A stretch of DNA of 64,000 bases, taken from positions 1-64,000 of the forward strand of contig NZ_JAUUTW010000027.1 in assembly GCF_030676415.1 (NCBI RefSeq). The letters are read 5' to 3'. This document shows positions 45,531-55,204 of this stretch, piece after piece (the stretch's first letter is position 1; each line of letters starts with the position of its first letter). Source of the DNA: Peribacillus frigoritolerans. Its GTDB lineage: Bacteria; Bacillota; Bacilli; Bacillales; DSM-1321. Made by a program: the position numbers and the translations under genes. The notes under the pieces were generated by a model. The model searched no databases, had not been told where the DNA came from, and saw only the letters and a list, made by a program, of their open reading frames with translations.

Positions 45531-46037
45531 TTATTCTCCCCATACATATTCTGGATTAAATTCGAATGGCATAATATCTGCTTTTTTGTAAGTCACGGGT
45601 TTTTCATTTGGCATCGTTATAGTTATTTCAGTTCTTTCTTTGTTCATCACTAATGTTAGAAAAGAAGTCTTATTAGAATCCTCACTATAAATTATAGCAG
45701 TTAGCTTATTTCCCGTTGATTCGGTTAACTGTAAATGCTTTACAACTTTCTCTTTTCCCTTTTTAGGTATTTTTTGCAGTGTATACTTGCCAGCACCTTT
45801 AATGTCACTGCTGCCGTGGATCATTATATAAAATTCATCATTTATCCAACCTCCAGACATATGATACTTTGGTGCATTAAAAGAAGACTCTTTGTTCTGT
45901 TGTGTAGAATCTTGAACAACGTTTTGTTTGGGTACCTCTTCTTTTTCATAATTTACGACTTGTTCTTCTTGGTTGTCACAAGCAGCAAGAATTCCTAAAA
46001 CCAGGAGTCCTACGGTAAATTTTTTAATATTAAACAA
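45531..46037 (-). CDS. putative lipoprotein
   Basis: A 168-residue protein with a lipoprotein signal (KKFTVGLLVLGILAAC, lipobox LAAC at about 17-20), a low-complexity acidic linker, and a compact beta-rich C-terminal domain (YHMSGGWINDEFYIMIHGSS onward). Start TTG at 46037 with AGGAGG about 9 bases upstream. Exported and anchored outside the membrane. Family not recognised. The small gene at 46050 lies 12 bases upstream, suggesting a pair. Confidence 0.7.
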   Translation of the reverse strand: MFNIKKFTVGLLVLGILAACDNQEEQVVNYEKEEVPKQNVVQDSTQQNKESSFNAPKYHMSGGWINDEFYIMIHGSSDIKGAGKYTLQKIPKKGKEKVVKHLQLTESTGNKLTAIIYSEDSNKTSFLTLVMNKERTEITITMPNEKPVTYKKADIMPFEFNPEYVWGE

Positions 46038-46049
46038 AGGTATATCCTC

Positions 46050-46238
46050 CTAAAGAAAATATGATTCCATTGCTACTTCCTTGAAATTCCCAGTGAATAT
46101 TTTGATTTTATTTTCGGCATAGCTACCAATTAAATCAGCAAGACCTCCACCGTGAACACTGCTAGAAGGATTTCTTTTTAATTCTTCTTGTCTTAATTTT
46201 TCTCTTCTTCTTTCAGGAGTTTCTTTATCTTCACTCAT
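46050..46238 (-). CDS. small protein, DUF6366-like N-terminus
   Basis: A 62-residue protein beginning MSEDKETPERRREKLRQEEL KRNPSSS then GGGLADLIGS, which resembles the DUF6366 family of small Bacillus proteins. That family normally ends in a hydrophobic helix, missing here (the end is IFTGNFKEVAMESYFL), so the C-terminus may be altered by a frameshift. AGGGGGTG precedes the ATG. Upstream partner of the lipoprotein gene. Confidence 0.5.
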   Translation of the reverse strand: MSEDKETPERRREKLRQEELKRNPSSSVHGGGLADLIGSYAENKIKIFTGNFKEVAMESYFL

Positions 46239-46305
46239 TTGAACACCCCCTGTAAATTAAACAACCATTCCTTTTAGATTTTACCACAATTAACCATTAT
46301 CCTTG

Positions 46306-46380
46306 TTGAACTATCCTGTCCCCTTAGTTAATTAAGGGTACTTTTTCACTTGAATATGGATGTGCTAACTCACCCGATAT
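46306..46380. repeat. palindromic element, copy 8
   Basis: Left motif GTTGAACTATCCTGTCCCC then TTAGTT, and a degenerate right motif GCTAACTCACCCG. Lies between two small lipoprotein genes. Confidence 0.6.
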
Positions 46381-46427
46381 TTTTTGAATAGAAATAATAC
46401 AAACTTAAACTTAGATTATTTTAATCT

Positions 46428-46640
46428 TTAAGCACAACACATAATAGATTTATCAAAAGCATCTTCAGGAATATATATAATTCCGTCTTTAATTTTATAA
46501 GGTATTCCATTTTCTTTTAATAATTCAGTCGCATTACTGTTGGTTTTTTCTCCCCATTTTATATATTCACCTTTATATTCCCTTTGGCAAGCAGTTATCA
46601 AAAGAGAACAAAAGCATAGAAACAAAATTTTCTTTTTCAA
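46428..46640 (-). CDS. small putative lipoprotein
   Basis: A 70-residue protein with a signal peptide KKKILFLCFCSLLITAC (lipobox ITAC) and a short mature part containing a predicted strand-helix unit and a terminal Cys-Cys-Ala. TTG start with AAGGAG 10 bases upstream. No family recognised. Bounded by element copies 8 and 9. Confidence 0.55.
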   Translation of the reverse strand: MKKKILFLCFCSLLITACQREYKGEYIKWGEKTNSNATELLKENGIPYKIKDGIIYIPEDAFDKSIMCCA

Positions 46641-46715
46641 AAAATCAAACTCCTTATTATATAATTACAGTTCAAATAATACTTTACCTTAAAATGCCAA
46701 TTTATCGAGAGCTAT

Positions 46716-46827
46716 TATTGAACAAAACTCCCTATAATTTGAATGTATGATTATGATAAGAATCATACGTTCAAAAGGCCGCCAATAGGCGGCCTTCTTA
46801 TGGCGCTAACGCACCCGTTTGTTTCAG
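46716..46827. repeat. palindromic element, copy 9 with strong central hairpin
   Basis: Degenerate left motif, a hairpin GTATGATT/AATCATAC, then AAGGCCGCC/GGCGGCCTT, then right motif CTAACGCACCCGTTTG. The central stem differs in sequence from other copies but keeps the position. Confidence 0.6.
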
Positions 46828-46909
46828 TACAATCTTTCACAAATTGATATCTATCCTTGGAATTTAATACAACAAAAAGGTTCTAGAACCAAAGCCTTTT
46901 TTGTTTAAT

Positions 46910-47130
46910 TTACCTTTTAAATCCACCTTCTGAATGAATAATCTGACCTGTAATCCAATCTGCTTCATCGCTCATTAGAAATTTAATAGTTTTTGCAACC
47001 TCTCTCTGTTTTCCTATTCTACCGAAAGGAAACATCGGTGTTAATTCATTTTTTATTTCCTCTGTCATCCACCCTGTATCAGTTGGACCTGGATTTAATG
47101 CATTAACCGTTATTTGAGAAGGAGTTAACT
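46910..47130 (-). pseudogene. short-chain dehydrogenase C-terminal relic
   Basis: A minus-strand frame reads LTPSQITVNALNPGPTDTGW then MTEEIKNELTPMFPFGRIGK and ends ITGQIIHSEGGFKR. This is the last third of an SDR enzyme (PG motif region to C-terminus). The NAD-binding and catalytic parts are gone. Confidence 0.75.
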
Positions 47131-47237
47131 TTTTCTTGCTTAATAGCTAACTGTTGTTAAGTTGAGTCTTTTGAACCAGAAAGGTATATTTTTAACTATA
47201 AAAACTATGACAAAATTTTTCCGTTTTTCCTTTTTGC

Positions 47238-48407
47238 CTACTTGCTAAATTCCGCAAGTAAAATATTTTTAAAAGGATTAGGACTGTTATCTCTACCCAA
47301 ACTGTTCAAACTGACGACCAACGTATGCTTGCCTCCAAGTGTACCTCCAGCAATAGTAGAAAACCCTAGAATGCCACCTGTGTGTCCCCATATCGAGGCA
47401 CCATTTGGAAGCTTAGTTTCAAAGATTCCAAGACCATATCCATCAATTCCTGCTCTTCCTGTAGGAACTGTAGTAAGCATTTGTTTTAGTTGCTGTTCCT
47501 TCAGTAATTTGCCACCGAGCAAGGAAGAGAAGAATTTATTTAAGTCGTCAGCAGTAGAAATCATATCTCCAGCCGAGCTACCTGCACTTGGGTTATAATA
47601 GGTAACGTCTTTTATCTCACTTGCTTCGTCTGGTTGGGAATATCCCCGAGCATGCTTGGTGCCTGGAATAACGCTTGAATTGCCAGGTAGGAATGTATCC
47701 GACAATTCAAGCGGTTCAATAATCCGATTTTCAATCTCTTCCGCGTAGCTGTTTCCGGTTACTTTTTCAATAAGAATACCCAGTAATACGTATCCTGTGT
47801 TTGAATAAGACCAGCCCTTTCCTGGGACAAAGTCTGGGGGCAGGGAAATTCCCATCTTCACTAGTTCTTCAGCCTTATACGTTTTTTTTGTATCCATAAA
47901 ATCAGCGTCTTTTGACCTTGAGTATTCAGCGATACCACTTGTATGGTTCAATATCTGCCGGATGGTAATCTGTTTACCATTATATCCGTTTCCTTGAATG
48001 ACACCAGGCAACCATTTTTCGATGGAGTCGTCTAGTTTCAAGCGGTTCTCTCCAGCTAATTGAAGTACAACCGTTGCGGTGAACGTCTTCGTCACGCTGC
48101 CAATGCGAAAGCGAAAATCTGTTTTCATTGGTTTCTTGGTGCTCAGATTCGCTACCCCTGCGGCATAACCCCACGTTTTTCCATCCTCAGAGGTTTTAGC
48201 AAGTATTCCCGGGAATCCAAGTTGCAATGCATCCCGCATTGCTTGCTTGACGGAATTATGATCTCGTTGAGTGCTTGTTTGTAACGAACTAGATACATTT
48301 TGAGTGGGCTCTACTTTTGCAATTGAGGTTGGCGATGTGTATAGCAGGGAACTTCCAGTTATTACTAGGGCCAGACTTGCAAAGGTAATTTGACTACGTA
48401 TTTTCAT
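47238..48407 (-). CDS. serine hydrolase, beta-lactamase / D,D-peptidase family
   Basis: A 389-residue exported serine enzyme of the class C beta-lactamase/D,D-carboxypeptidase clan. A signal peptide covers about residues 1-30. Active-site motifs are complete: SVTK (Ser104, Lys107), YSN (201-203) and HTGG near residue 343. Closest in layout to Streptomyces R61-type carboxypeptidases and Bacillus PbpE-like proteins; resistance activity cannot be claimed. GAGGAG precedes the ATG. Alone in its unit. Confidence 0.88.
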   Translation of the reverse strand: MKIRSQITFASLALVITGSSLLYTSPTSIAKVEPTQNVSSSLQTSTQRDHNSVKQAMRDALQLGFPGILAKTSEDGKTWGYAAGVANLSTKKPMKTDFRFRIGSVTKTFTATVVLQLAGENRLKLDDSIEKWLPGVIQGNGYNGKQITIRQILNHTSGIAEYSRSKDADFMDTKKTYKAEELVKMGISLPPDFVPGKGWSYSNTGYVLLGILIEKVTGNSYAEEIENRIIEPLELSDTFLPGNSSVIPGTKHARGYSQPDEASEIKDVTYYNPSAGSSAGDMISTADDLNKFFSSLLGGKLLKEQQLKQMLTTVPTGRAGIDGYGLGIFETKLPNGASIWGHTGGILGFSTIAGGTLGGKHTLVVSLNSLGRDNSPNPFKNILLAEFSK

Positions 48408-48465
48408 AAGGCATTCCTCTCCTCTATTAATTTAGTATAGGTGGTTGCTTGTTGTTCCATATGAA

Positions 48466-48618
48466 TCACACAGCTATACTTTGCATAAAATGACTATCCT
48501 CGTCTTCGTCTGCTTCGTCTTGATACTCATCATTCTCATATTGATTTTCAATGTGCTTTTTTATAAGGAATTCTTCCATTTCTTCTACATATGATTTAAA
48601 GTCATCTTATTTTACCAT
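48466..48618 (-). pseudogene. small acidic protein with early stop
   Basis: A minus-strand frame reads MVK, TAA, then DDFKSYVEEMEEFLIKKHIE and NQYENDEYQDEADEDEDSHF and MQSIAV. The early stop sits at codon 4. An internal ATG could give 38 residues. Function unknown. Confidence 0.35.
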
Positions 48619-49106
48619 AAAAACCCAATAATTAGTTTTAAATATCATTTTTCTATTCTCATGGTTTAGTATTTATTGCACAGTTCGAATACAATATGCT
48701 TGTTGAACTCCCTCAGTTTAATACGGTTTTCTCACAAATACTCGCTTATTCGTAGGATTTCATCACCATTGAATTTAAGTTCACGGTTAAATGGAGTGAT
48801 TTCAGGACATGAAGTTTATGTGAAGGCATAGTGAAATAAAGGAGTTGTACCACACTCCACATTTTACCATCAGGTGGAAAATTCCCTGAAAGTTGAATAT
48901 ATAGGAACTGATAAATGATCAGTAAGTCGATTTATCAAATATAGAACTAATTAAGATCTATGTGTATTTTTGGAATCAAGATTGATCAAAATTTTCTCCT
49001 GAACCCACATATTAGCGTAAATAAAAAGAATCTATTTTGAAAAAAGATTGATCGAGATGGATTCTTTTCTTTCATTTCCCTTATGATATACTATTTTTGG
49101 TCATGC
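48619..49106. other. intergenic stretch with repeat fragments
   Basis: No gene. Contains the inverted 58-bp repeat at 48705 and, near 49020-49075, a hairpin related to the repeats at 56028 and 63508 (AATC-TATTTTGAAAAAAGATTGATC). Confidence 0.45.
48705..48762. repeat. 58-bp repeat, inverted relative to 60027-60085
   Basis: GAACTCCCTCAGTTTAATA ... ACTCGCTTATTCGTAGGATTT. The complementary strand of 60027-60085 matches with few changes. Confidence 0.8.
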
Positions 49107-49140
49107 CAAAAAACCCTCCAAAACTTTTGGAAGGATTTTT
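49107..49140. terminator. bidirectional terminator beyond the IS110 copy
   Basis: CCCTCCAAAAC pairs with GTTTTGGAAGG type arms, with A run on the left and T run on the right. Confidence 0.75.
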
Positions 49141-49162
49141 CTCTGTTTCACAAAACCGTTAA

Positions 49163-50367
49163 TTAGGCTAAATCTAGGAACCTTTCTTTTCTCTTTAATA
49201 GAGCGTAAATCCAATGAAGCAACTTATTCATACAGGCAACGATTGACACTTTGGCCGGTTTTCCTTCTGATTTCTTCTTATCATAGAATGCTTTAAGCTT
49301 TTTGTTCCTTGAACTTCTTATGCCTCATAGTACGGCAAGATACAGAGAATGACGTAGTCTGCTCGAACCTCTTTTTGTCATTCGATTAATGGTTGCCGTA
49401 AACTTACCCGATGAGTGAATACTTGGATCTACTCCAGCGAAGGCAACCAGTTTTTCCGGATGATTAAACCGATCGATTTCACCAATTTCAGAGATAATCG
49501 TGGCTGCGATTTTTTCTCCGATACCGGGAATCGATTGGATGATCTTATATTCTTCCAGTTCATTTGCCAGGGCCACTATACGATCTTCCAAATCAGAAAG
49601 GTGTCCCTGGTAATGAAAAAGCAACTCAATATACATACGAAGATTGAATACGTGACTTTGATACACGCTTTTTTGAAATTAATTTCGAGATGCGCGGAAT
49701 CCATTATTTTTTTTGCTTTTTCCCTTGCCCATTCACCCGATAGGCTAGAACAGAATTCTATAACACTCTCGGCTAGTTCACTTTCTCCGGCTGTTAATAC
49801 CGCCTCTGAAGTAGGATATTCCTTTAACATCAATAAAGAAACCTTCGAATATAGATCTCCAAAAACCTTCCGGTATTCAGGAAACACTTGATCTAAAATG
49901 GTGTGAAATTGAAGTTTAGCTTCCACATACATATTCGTTACGATTTACTGTTGTCTGGACAAATTCCGAAGGTCTAATAGCTGAATTCCTCTAATTTTAT
50001 GAGGTTCTAAATCCTCTTTGTAATACAGCACACACAACTGGTACGCATCGATAGCGTCTGTTTTTACCTTCCGTAAGCTGGACTTCTTTGCCTGATAAGA
50101 AATAATCGGATTTAGTAAGATATATAGAATCCCTTGTTCCTCCAGGTATTGAATAACAGGAGAATGGTAATGCCCTGTAGATTCTAAAATGACCATAGGC
50201 ATCTGCCCTGTCACCTCTTCAATTTCTTTTAGAAATTCTAAAAAATGCTCTAACTCCTATTTGATATGCTTCATTGAAAAGCTCTTCCCATACGGTTTAG
50301 ATTGATCTAAAAATGCCTGAACTTGGCTCTCTCGTTTTGCCACATCCAGACCAACAACTGGATTCAT
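49163..50367 (-). pseudogene. IS110-family DEDD transposase, multiply disrupted
   Basis: The gene starts MNPVVGLDVAKRESQVQAFL (first catalytic Asp) and shows LESTGHYH and KTDAIDAYQL (RuvC-like DEDD core) and the C-terminal Tnp20-type block IQSIPGIGEKIAATIISEIG with RMTKRGSSRLRHSLYLAV. It is broken by an in-frame TAG after about 37 codons, a TAA near 49943, a frameshift near 49670 and a TGA near 49324, then runs on to a stop at 49163. Not functional. GGAGG lies before the ATG. Confidence 0.88.
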
Positions 50368-50545
50368 TGTTTTTTCCTCCTCTACTTACTAACCAGTACC
50401 CATAGTCCTCCATGTAGTGTCATAGCTTCGCTTGTTATACGACATCTGCGTCCCAACCAGCCTCAAACATGTTTCTACAAGTAGGGGGCGAACAGTTTAG
50501 TTCACGGGATCAAGTCCCACGCACCCGTACGTCCTACCCTGGCTA
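50368..50545 (-). ncRNA. IS110 leader, candidate bridge-RNA locus (copy 1)
   Basis: The non-coding stretch directly upstream of the transposase is conserved with copy 2 in long identical blocks such as GTTCGCCCCCTACTTGTAGA and AACAAGCGAAGCTATGA. In IS110 elements this region encodes the bridge RNA that pairs with donor and target DNA. The RNA ends are unknown. Confidence 0.5.
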
Positions 50546-50562
50546 CTGATATAATAGATTCT

Positions 50563-50622
50563 ATTAAAAAAAGGTCAACCAGTAAAAACTGGCTAACCTT
50601 ATAATACGAACGCACCCGTTAG
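50563..50622 (-). repeat. palindromic element variant next to IS110 copy 1
   Basis: On the plus strand: hairpin GGTCAACCAG/CTGGCTAACC then GAACGCACCCGTTAG. The complement corresponds to the segment before IS110 copy 2 at 56186. Confidence 0.6.
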
Positions 50623-50633
50623 TAAGGAATGAT

Positions 50634-50770
50634 TCAATACTCCACTATATTTAGCCATTGACCATCAGGTTTATCATTTATCTCAAATAAATTGACACCA
50701 AGCTCTTTTAATGCTGCCGTTTCTCTAGCAGCAGCACATGCGAATGCAAGTACAAAGAAACTCTTCTTTC
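50634..50770 (-). pseudogene. C-terminal gene relic
   Basis: A minus-strand frame reads KKSFFVLAFACAAARETAAL then KELGVNLFEINDKPDGQWL and NIVEY before TGA. Protein-like but without a start; family not recognised. Confidence 0.4.
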
Positions 50771-50862
50771 TTTTTATTGCGATGTCCCCAGTAACATTTT
50801 AAAAGTCGGCTCATTTATTGATGAATATTTTCATTTGTGGTTATTAAGAATTCTGGCAAATC

Positions 50863-51660
50863 CTACTGAACCTCATTACACAACCGACCGATATTCTCGA
50901 CTTCAACAACGACCTCATCTCCCGACTTGATCGGGCAGCTGCCAGATGGTGAACCCGTAGCCAAAATGTCACCTGGCTCCAGTGTCATTACCTGCGAAAG
51001 CCAGCTGATTAGATACGGAATGCTCAGAGACATTTGATTGGTATTCCCGTCTTGGACAACGCGGCCGTTTAAAGTGGTCACAATCCCTAAATTTGTAGGA
51101 TCTACACCGGTAACGATGCACGGCCCCAAAGGTCCGAATGTATCAAATCCTTTGCCCCGCGTAAACTGTGGATCTTTTTTTGTAAGATCCCTTGCTGTGA
51201 CGTCATTAAATATCGTGCAACCAAACACATAATCAAGCGCATCTTCTTCTTTGATGTTTTTTCCGCGCTTACCAATGACCAGGGCTACTTCCCCTTCAAG
51301 CTCGACTTGGTTGGATAGCTCGTTTGGTGGAAGGATAATTTTCTCCTTATCTGCAATAAGCGCAGATAATGGCTTTAAAAATAGAAATGGTTCTACAAGG
51401 TTTGCCTCTCCCCCTGTTTCCTTCGCATGACCTGCATATGTCCAGCCGAAATTAACCACTTTCGAAGGTTTTACAGGTTCCAAAATTTTCACGTCACTAT
51501 ATTTCAGCTCTACCCCATCATACTTTATTTCCTTGTTGACAAGTTCCGCAAAACTGCTAGACAGTTGTAATATCATATCATCCTCAACAATACCGTAATG
51601 TATTTTGCCCTGTTGATTCTGATAGCGAACTATTTTTTGTGTTTTTTGTAGCACATGCAT
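50863..51660 (-). CDS. fumarylacetoacetate hydrolase (FAH) family protein
   Basis: A 265-residue FAH-fold enzyme. After an N-terminal domain of about 65 residues, the core shows KVVNFGWTYAGHAKE, the metal-ligand stretch VELEGEVALVIG, DVTARDLTKKD, RGKGFDTFGPLGPC and LATGSPSGS. Members hydrolyse or decarboxylate beta-diketo acids and related oxo acids with Mg. AAGGAG precedes the ATG. It follows the alanine symporter gene and ansA on the same strand, so may act on a product of amino acid catabolism. Specific substrate unknown. Confidence 0.88.
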   Translation of the reverse strand: MHVLQKTQKIVRYQNQQGKIHYGIVEDDMILQLSSSFAELVNKEIKYDGVELKYSDVKILEPVKPSKVVNFGWTYAGHAKETGGEANLVEPFLFLKPLSALIADKEKIILPPNELSNQVELEGEVALVIGKRGKNIKEEDALDYVFGCTIFNDVTARDLTKKDPQFTRGKGFDTFGPLGPCIVTGVDPTNLGIVTTLNGRVVQDGNTNQMSLSIPYLISWLSQVMTLEPGDILATGSPSGSCPIKSGDEVVVEVENIGRLCNEVQ

Positions 51661-51789
51661 TATGAATAAACTCCTTTGATGAGTAAGATATACTTACCTC
51701 AGATAATATAAATTCGGCTCTCCTCATAATCGCAAACAAGCCCCCTGTAGGGGATAATACCAAACCCTTATGTCTGAAAATTTTTTTTA

Positions 51790-53223
51790 TTACATGATGT
51801 TTTCCTTTTTTAAAGGGGTAGCATCTTGAGAGTGCTCCCAACATTCAAGATTTTCAAGACCTTTAATGCTGTCTTTATAAAAAACTGGATCTTGACCAGC
51901 TTTTTTCTGTTTCATATAATCACTTAATGCTGCAAAAGCTACTTTTGATAATAAGAGAACGGCAATTAAGTTTACGATAACCATCAAGCCCATAAATAAA
52001 TCTGCTAAACCCCATACAAGCTCGACCTTTGCAACCGAACCGAATACAATCATGGCGAACGCGCCTATTCGATATAGAATCAACCACACTTTACTTTTGT
52101 GTAAAAATCGAATATTTGTTTCCCCATAATAATAGTTACCAATTAACGAACCGAATGCAAATAGGAAAACAAAGATAGCAAGACAACCTGATGCCCAGGA
52201 ACCGATGTGTTCACTTAATGATGTTTGTGTAAGTGCAATGCCAGTTAGTCCTGGTTGTTTATAAGCATCAGAAAGTAAAATAATAAATGCTGTGCTTGTA
52301 CAAATGATCAGTGTATCCGTTAATACGCCAAATGCTTGAATAAGTCCTTGTTTCACCGGATGACTTGTTTTTGCCGTTGCGGCAACGTTGGGCGCACTCC
52401 CCATACCAGCTTCATTCGAGAATAAACCACGTTTAACTCCATTCATGAACGCAGCGCCTATTGAACCGCCTGCTATTTGTTCAAAGCCAAACGCGTTATT
52501 AATAATAAGAGAAAGAATTTCCGGCATTTTGGTTATGTTCATTGCTACGACAAATAATGCCATTCCAAGGTATAACACCCCTAAAATCATAACCTTGTAT
52601 TCAGCAATTTTTGCAATACGATTCACACCGCCAAAGATAACCGCAGCGAAAGCAAGTGTCATGAGAATCCCTACAGTTAAACGATCTAAACCAAATGAGT
52701 TCTCAAAAGCAATTGTAACGGTATTTGATTGTACAGAATTGAATATAAGACCGAAAGAAAGTGTAATTAAAATGGAGAATAATACTCCCATCCAACGTTT
52801 GTTTAATCCTTTTTCCATATAATAGGATGGACCGCCTCGGAATCCAGTTTTATCTTTTACTTTATATACTTGCGCTAACGTACTTTCAATAAAGCTGGTT
52901 GCTGAGCTAATAATAGCAATAATCCACATCCAGAATATCGCTCCAGGACCGCCTAATGCAATCGCAATCGCAATTCCTGTGATATTACCTGTTCCAACGC
53001 GAGCGGCCATACCAATACAGAAAGCTTGAAATGGTGAAACGCTGTCTTTAGAACTAGTTCTCCCTTCCATTAAAACACGGACCATTTCCTTTAACATTCG
53101 AACCTGTACAAATTTCAATTTAAATGTGAAATAAATCCCACAAGAAACAAGCATAAAAACTAATAATTTTGACCAAAGGAATTCATTTGTTACGCCAACT
53201 ACATCATGTAATAATTGTTGCAT
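51790..53223 (-). CDS. sodium/alanine symporter family transporter (AgcS)
   Basis: A 477-residue transporter with about ten to eleven membrane helices and AGCS landmarks: AARVGTGNITGIAIAIALGG PGAIFWMW, GFRGGPSYYMEKG and GLFSNEAGMGSAPNVAATA. It imports alanine, glycine or a similar small amino acid with sodium or protons. AGAGGTG precedes the ATG. Between ansA and the FAH gene on one strand, it may supply or recover amino acids linked to asparagine breakdown. Confidence 0.93.
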   Translation of the reverse strand: MQQLLHDVVGVTNEFLWSKLLVFMLVSCGIYFTFKLKFVQVRMLKEMVRVLMEGRTSSKDSVSPFQAFCIGMAARVGTGNITGIAIAIALGGPGAIFWMWIIAIISSATSFIESTLAQVYKVKDKTGFRGGPSYYMEKGLNKRWMGVLFSILITLSFGLIFNSVQSNTVTIAFENSFGLDRLTVGILMTLAFAAVIFGGVNRIAKIAEYKVMILGVLYLGMALFVVAMNITKMPEILSLIINNAFGFEQIAGGSIGAAFMNGVKRGLFSNEAGMGSAPNVAATAKTSHPVKQGLIQAFGVLTDTLIICTSTAFIILLSDAYKQPGLTGIALTQTSLSEHIGSWASGCLAIFVFLFAFGSLIGNYYYGETNIRFLHKSKVWLILYRIGAFAMIVFGSVAKVELVWGLADLFMGLMVIVNLIAVLLLSKVAFAALSDYMKQKKAGQDPVFYKDSIKGLENLECWEHSQDATPLKKENIM

Positions 53224-53366
53224 TCTATCACCTCTTATAAAAAATTTACTAGCTTAGAAGATACCTAGTTTTTTCACTGTAAAAAGATCAACTTCATCAA
53301 CTGATGAAATCTGTCCAAAGTCAGGAGTTATATAGCCTCCAAAGTCAATAGCCTTGATAGAGTATC

Positions 53367-54362
53367 TCAAAAATATAATGTAATATCTTCTGCAATCGAT
53401 GTTTCCATCATTTCTTTTACCTTTTTAGGATCTGTTGTTTTTCCTAGCACCCACATCAATTTCGGCACGATTGCTTCTGTGTTCATATTTTTAGAACGTA
53501 CTACACGATTATGGTCAATTTTCCGACCGACTTCATATATACTCATGTCTTCTCCTTCTTCTAGACATTGAGTCGTAATGACAACCGATACACCGTGCTC
53601 TATTAATTCAATTAATTTCGCCAAAATGTTGCGCACTTGAAAAGGAACACCACCACTTCCATAGCTCTCCACAACCACTCCTTTATACAAATCTTTTAGG
53701 CAGTCAAAAAATTCTGGTTTTATCCCAGGATGTAATTTCACAACCGCTACATCTGTACAAAGTGATGTATCTAATTGAATGTGTTTCTTTTTTTGAATAT
53801 GAATCGGTTTATTATATTCAATATGGTCATCATGTATCGATGCGACATACGGATAATTAATACTTTCAAAGGCATCATAGCTTTTTGTTCTAAGTTTAAT
53901 CGCTCTTGTCCCTTGAATGACTTTGCCGTCAAATACAATATATACCCCACCTATATCTTCACAAGCAAAACGAATGGCATCTGAAATGTTTCGTTTTGCA
54001 TCCGTTTTACTAAACGAAATAGGAATTTGCGAACCTGTAATAACAATCGGTTTTGATGCATCTTGTAACATATAAGAAAGTGCAGCTGATGTGTAAGCCA
54101 TTGTATCGGTACCATGCGTAATAATAAAGCCATCGTATTGATCGTAATGTTCGTAAATAGCATTCGCCATATCTATCCAAAACTCTGGTTGCATGTTGGT
54201 GCTATCAATGTTCATTAACTCTTTCGTATCAATACGGCAACGTACATTTAATTCAGGTATGTAACTTAATAGATCATCGGCATGCAGCCCAGGTACAAGT
54301 CCGTTTTCTCCTTCAAGTGAGGCTACTGTTCCACCAGTCGTAAACAACATTAATTTTTTCAA
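53367..54362 (-). CDS. ansA: L-asparaginase, AnsA-type
   Basis: A 331-residue asparaginase. Catalytic Thr12 lies in TTGGTVAS and the second motif in [10 protein letters not shown] (Thr85, Asp86). It is very close by eye to B. subtilis AnsA over its length (for example [20 protein letters not shown]). It splits asparagine to aspartate and ammonia in the cytosol; there is no signal peptide. TTG start at 54362 with GAGGAG 9 bases upstream. A promoter and operator-like repeats lie upstream. No ansB aspartase gene follows, unlike in B. subtilis. Confidence 0.95.
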   Translation of the reverse strand: MKKLMLFTTGGTVASLEGENGLVPGLHADDLLSYIPELNVRCRIDTKELMNIDSTNMQPEFWIDMANAIYEHYDQYDGFIITHGTDTMAYTSAALSYMLQDASKPIVITGSQIPISFSKTDAKRNISDAIRFACEDIGGVYIVFDGKVIQGTRAIKLRTKSYDAFESINYPYVASIHDDHIEYNKPIHIQKKKHIQLDTSLCTDVAVVKLHPGIKPEFFDCLKDLYKGVVVESYGSGGVPFQVRNILAKLIELIEHGVSVVITTQCLEEGEDMSIYEVGRKIDHNRVVRSKNMNTEAIVPKLMWVLGKTTDPKKVKEMMETSIAEDITLYF

Positions 54363-54412
54363 TGATAATGGCTCCTCTATCTCTTTTTTACAATAAGTTT
54401 TTTAAAAGAAAG

Positions 54413-54446
54413 TATTCAATTCGCGTATGTTTATTCAATTCGCGTA
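54413..54446. promoter_or_regulatory. tandem operator-like repeats before ansA
   Basis: TATTCAATTCGCGTA occurs twice with 19-bp spacing (54413 and 54432). Both lie just downstream of the -10 box, where a bound repressor would block transcription. A third, degenerate copy TATTTAATTTTCGTA is at 54495. Confidence 0.65.
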
Positions 54447-54457
54447 CTTTCCATGTA

Positions 54458-54486
54458 ATTATAGTAACATAAATATAATAATTCAA
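54458..54486 (-). promoter_or_regulatory. sigma-A promoter of ansA
   Basis: Minus strand TTGAAT, 17-base spacer, TATAAT. The predicted start point is about 90 bases before the TTG start codon. Confidence 0.65.
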
Positions 54487-54494
54487 GATAAAAA

Positions 54495-54509
54495 TATTTA
54501 ATTTTCGTA
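54495..54509. promoter_or_regulatory. third, degenerate operator-like repeat
   Basis: TATTTAATTTTCGTA, 63 bases from the second repeat, just upstream of the -35 box. Confidence 0.4.
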
Positions 54510-55137
54510 CACTTCATCCACTTTTGAATCCACAGAATGGTGTTTGCTTCCTGAATCTGAGCTGAGTTTATTAAAAATAATAAATATCAAAAAGATGATT
54601 ATTTCATTAAGATACTTAATTACAACTTAGATGTTTAAGCCTAAAAACCCATATACATTGTTTATATGTTTTTAAAGAGAATATTATAGTTTTTTCTAAA
54701 TGTTTTTATATACGTGAATCATTTAGTGAAATAATTTAGAATAATATTCTTTGCAATTTTAAAATCTTTAATTGGGGGACAATTGATTTATCCCATGTCG
54801 GATAATATACCGCCTGTCCAGATTTAAACATACAGTATCCTTAAAATTATCACGCAAAAAAAACGATCCATCAATTTAAGAATCGTATTTGGTCTATTAA
54901 CTATTTCTTATTCAACTATCCTGCCCCTATAGTCCATTAAGGAAAACCAAAATCAAATTTTGATTACGTTTATCATTTTTATAAACGATTAAACTTTATT
55001 CAAAACGGTGCAACTTTTTTATTAACGGTACGACTTTATTTAAAACTACACAGTTTGGGAGATAATGATAATAACAATGTAAATAACGTATAATTTAACA
55101 TTGGTTTTAGGAAGAAACTAACAGCATAAATAGCAAA
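54510..55137. other. intergenic stretch with one palindromic element
   Basis: No gene. The element at 54861 is the only structure I can name. Confidence 0.45.
54861..54935. repeat. palindromic element, copy 11
   Basis: Hairpin ACGAT/ATCGT then left motif CAACTATCCTGCCCCTATAG; right motif not found. Confidence 0.5.
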
Positions 55138-55170
55138 TAAAAACGCTCAGAAATTAACTGAGCGTTTTTA
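55138..55170 (-). terminator. terminator of the gene at 55205
   Basis: AAAAACGCTCAG pairs perfectly with CTGAGCGTTTTT. Confidence 0.85.
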
Positions 55171-55204
55171 GCATTATAAATTTTTGTCTCTTTTTAACAA
55201 AGGA

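Larger units (their letters stand above)
49163..50545 (-). mobile_element. IS110-family element, copy 1 (inactive)
   Basis: Transposase relic plus a 5' leader of about 170 bases that is about 85% identical to the leader of copy 2. The outer ends are approximate. Confidence 0.8.
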
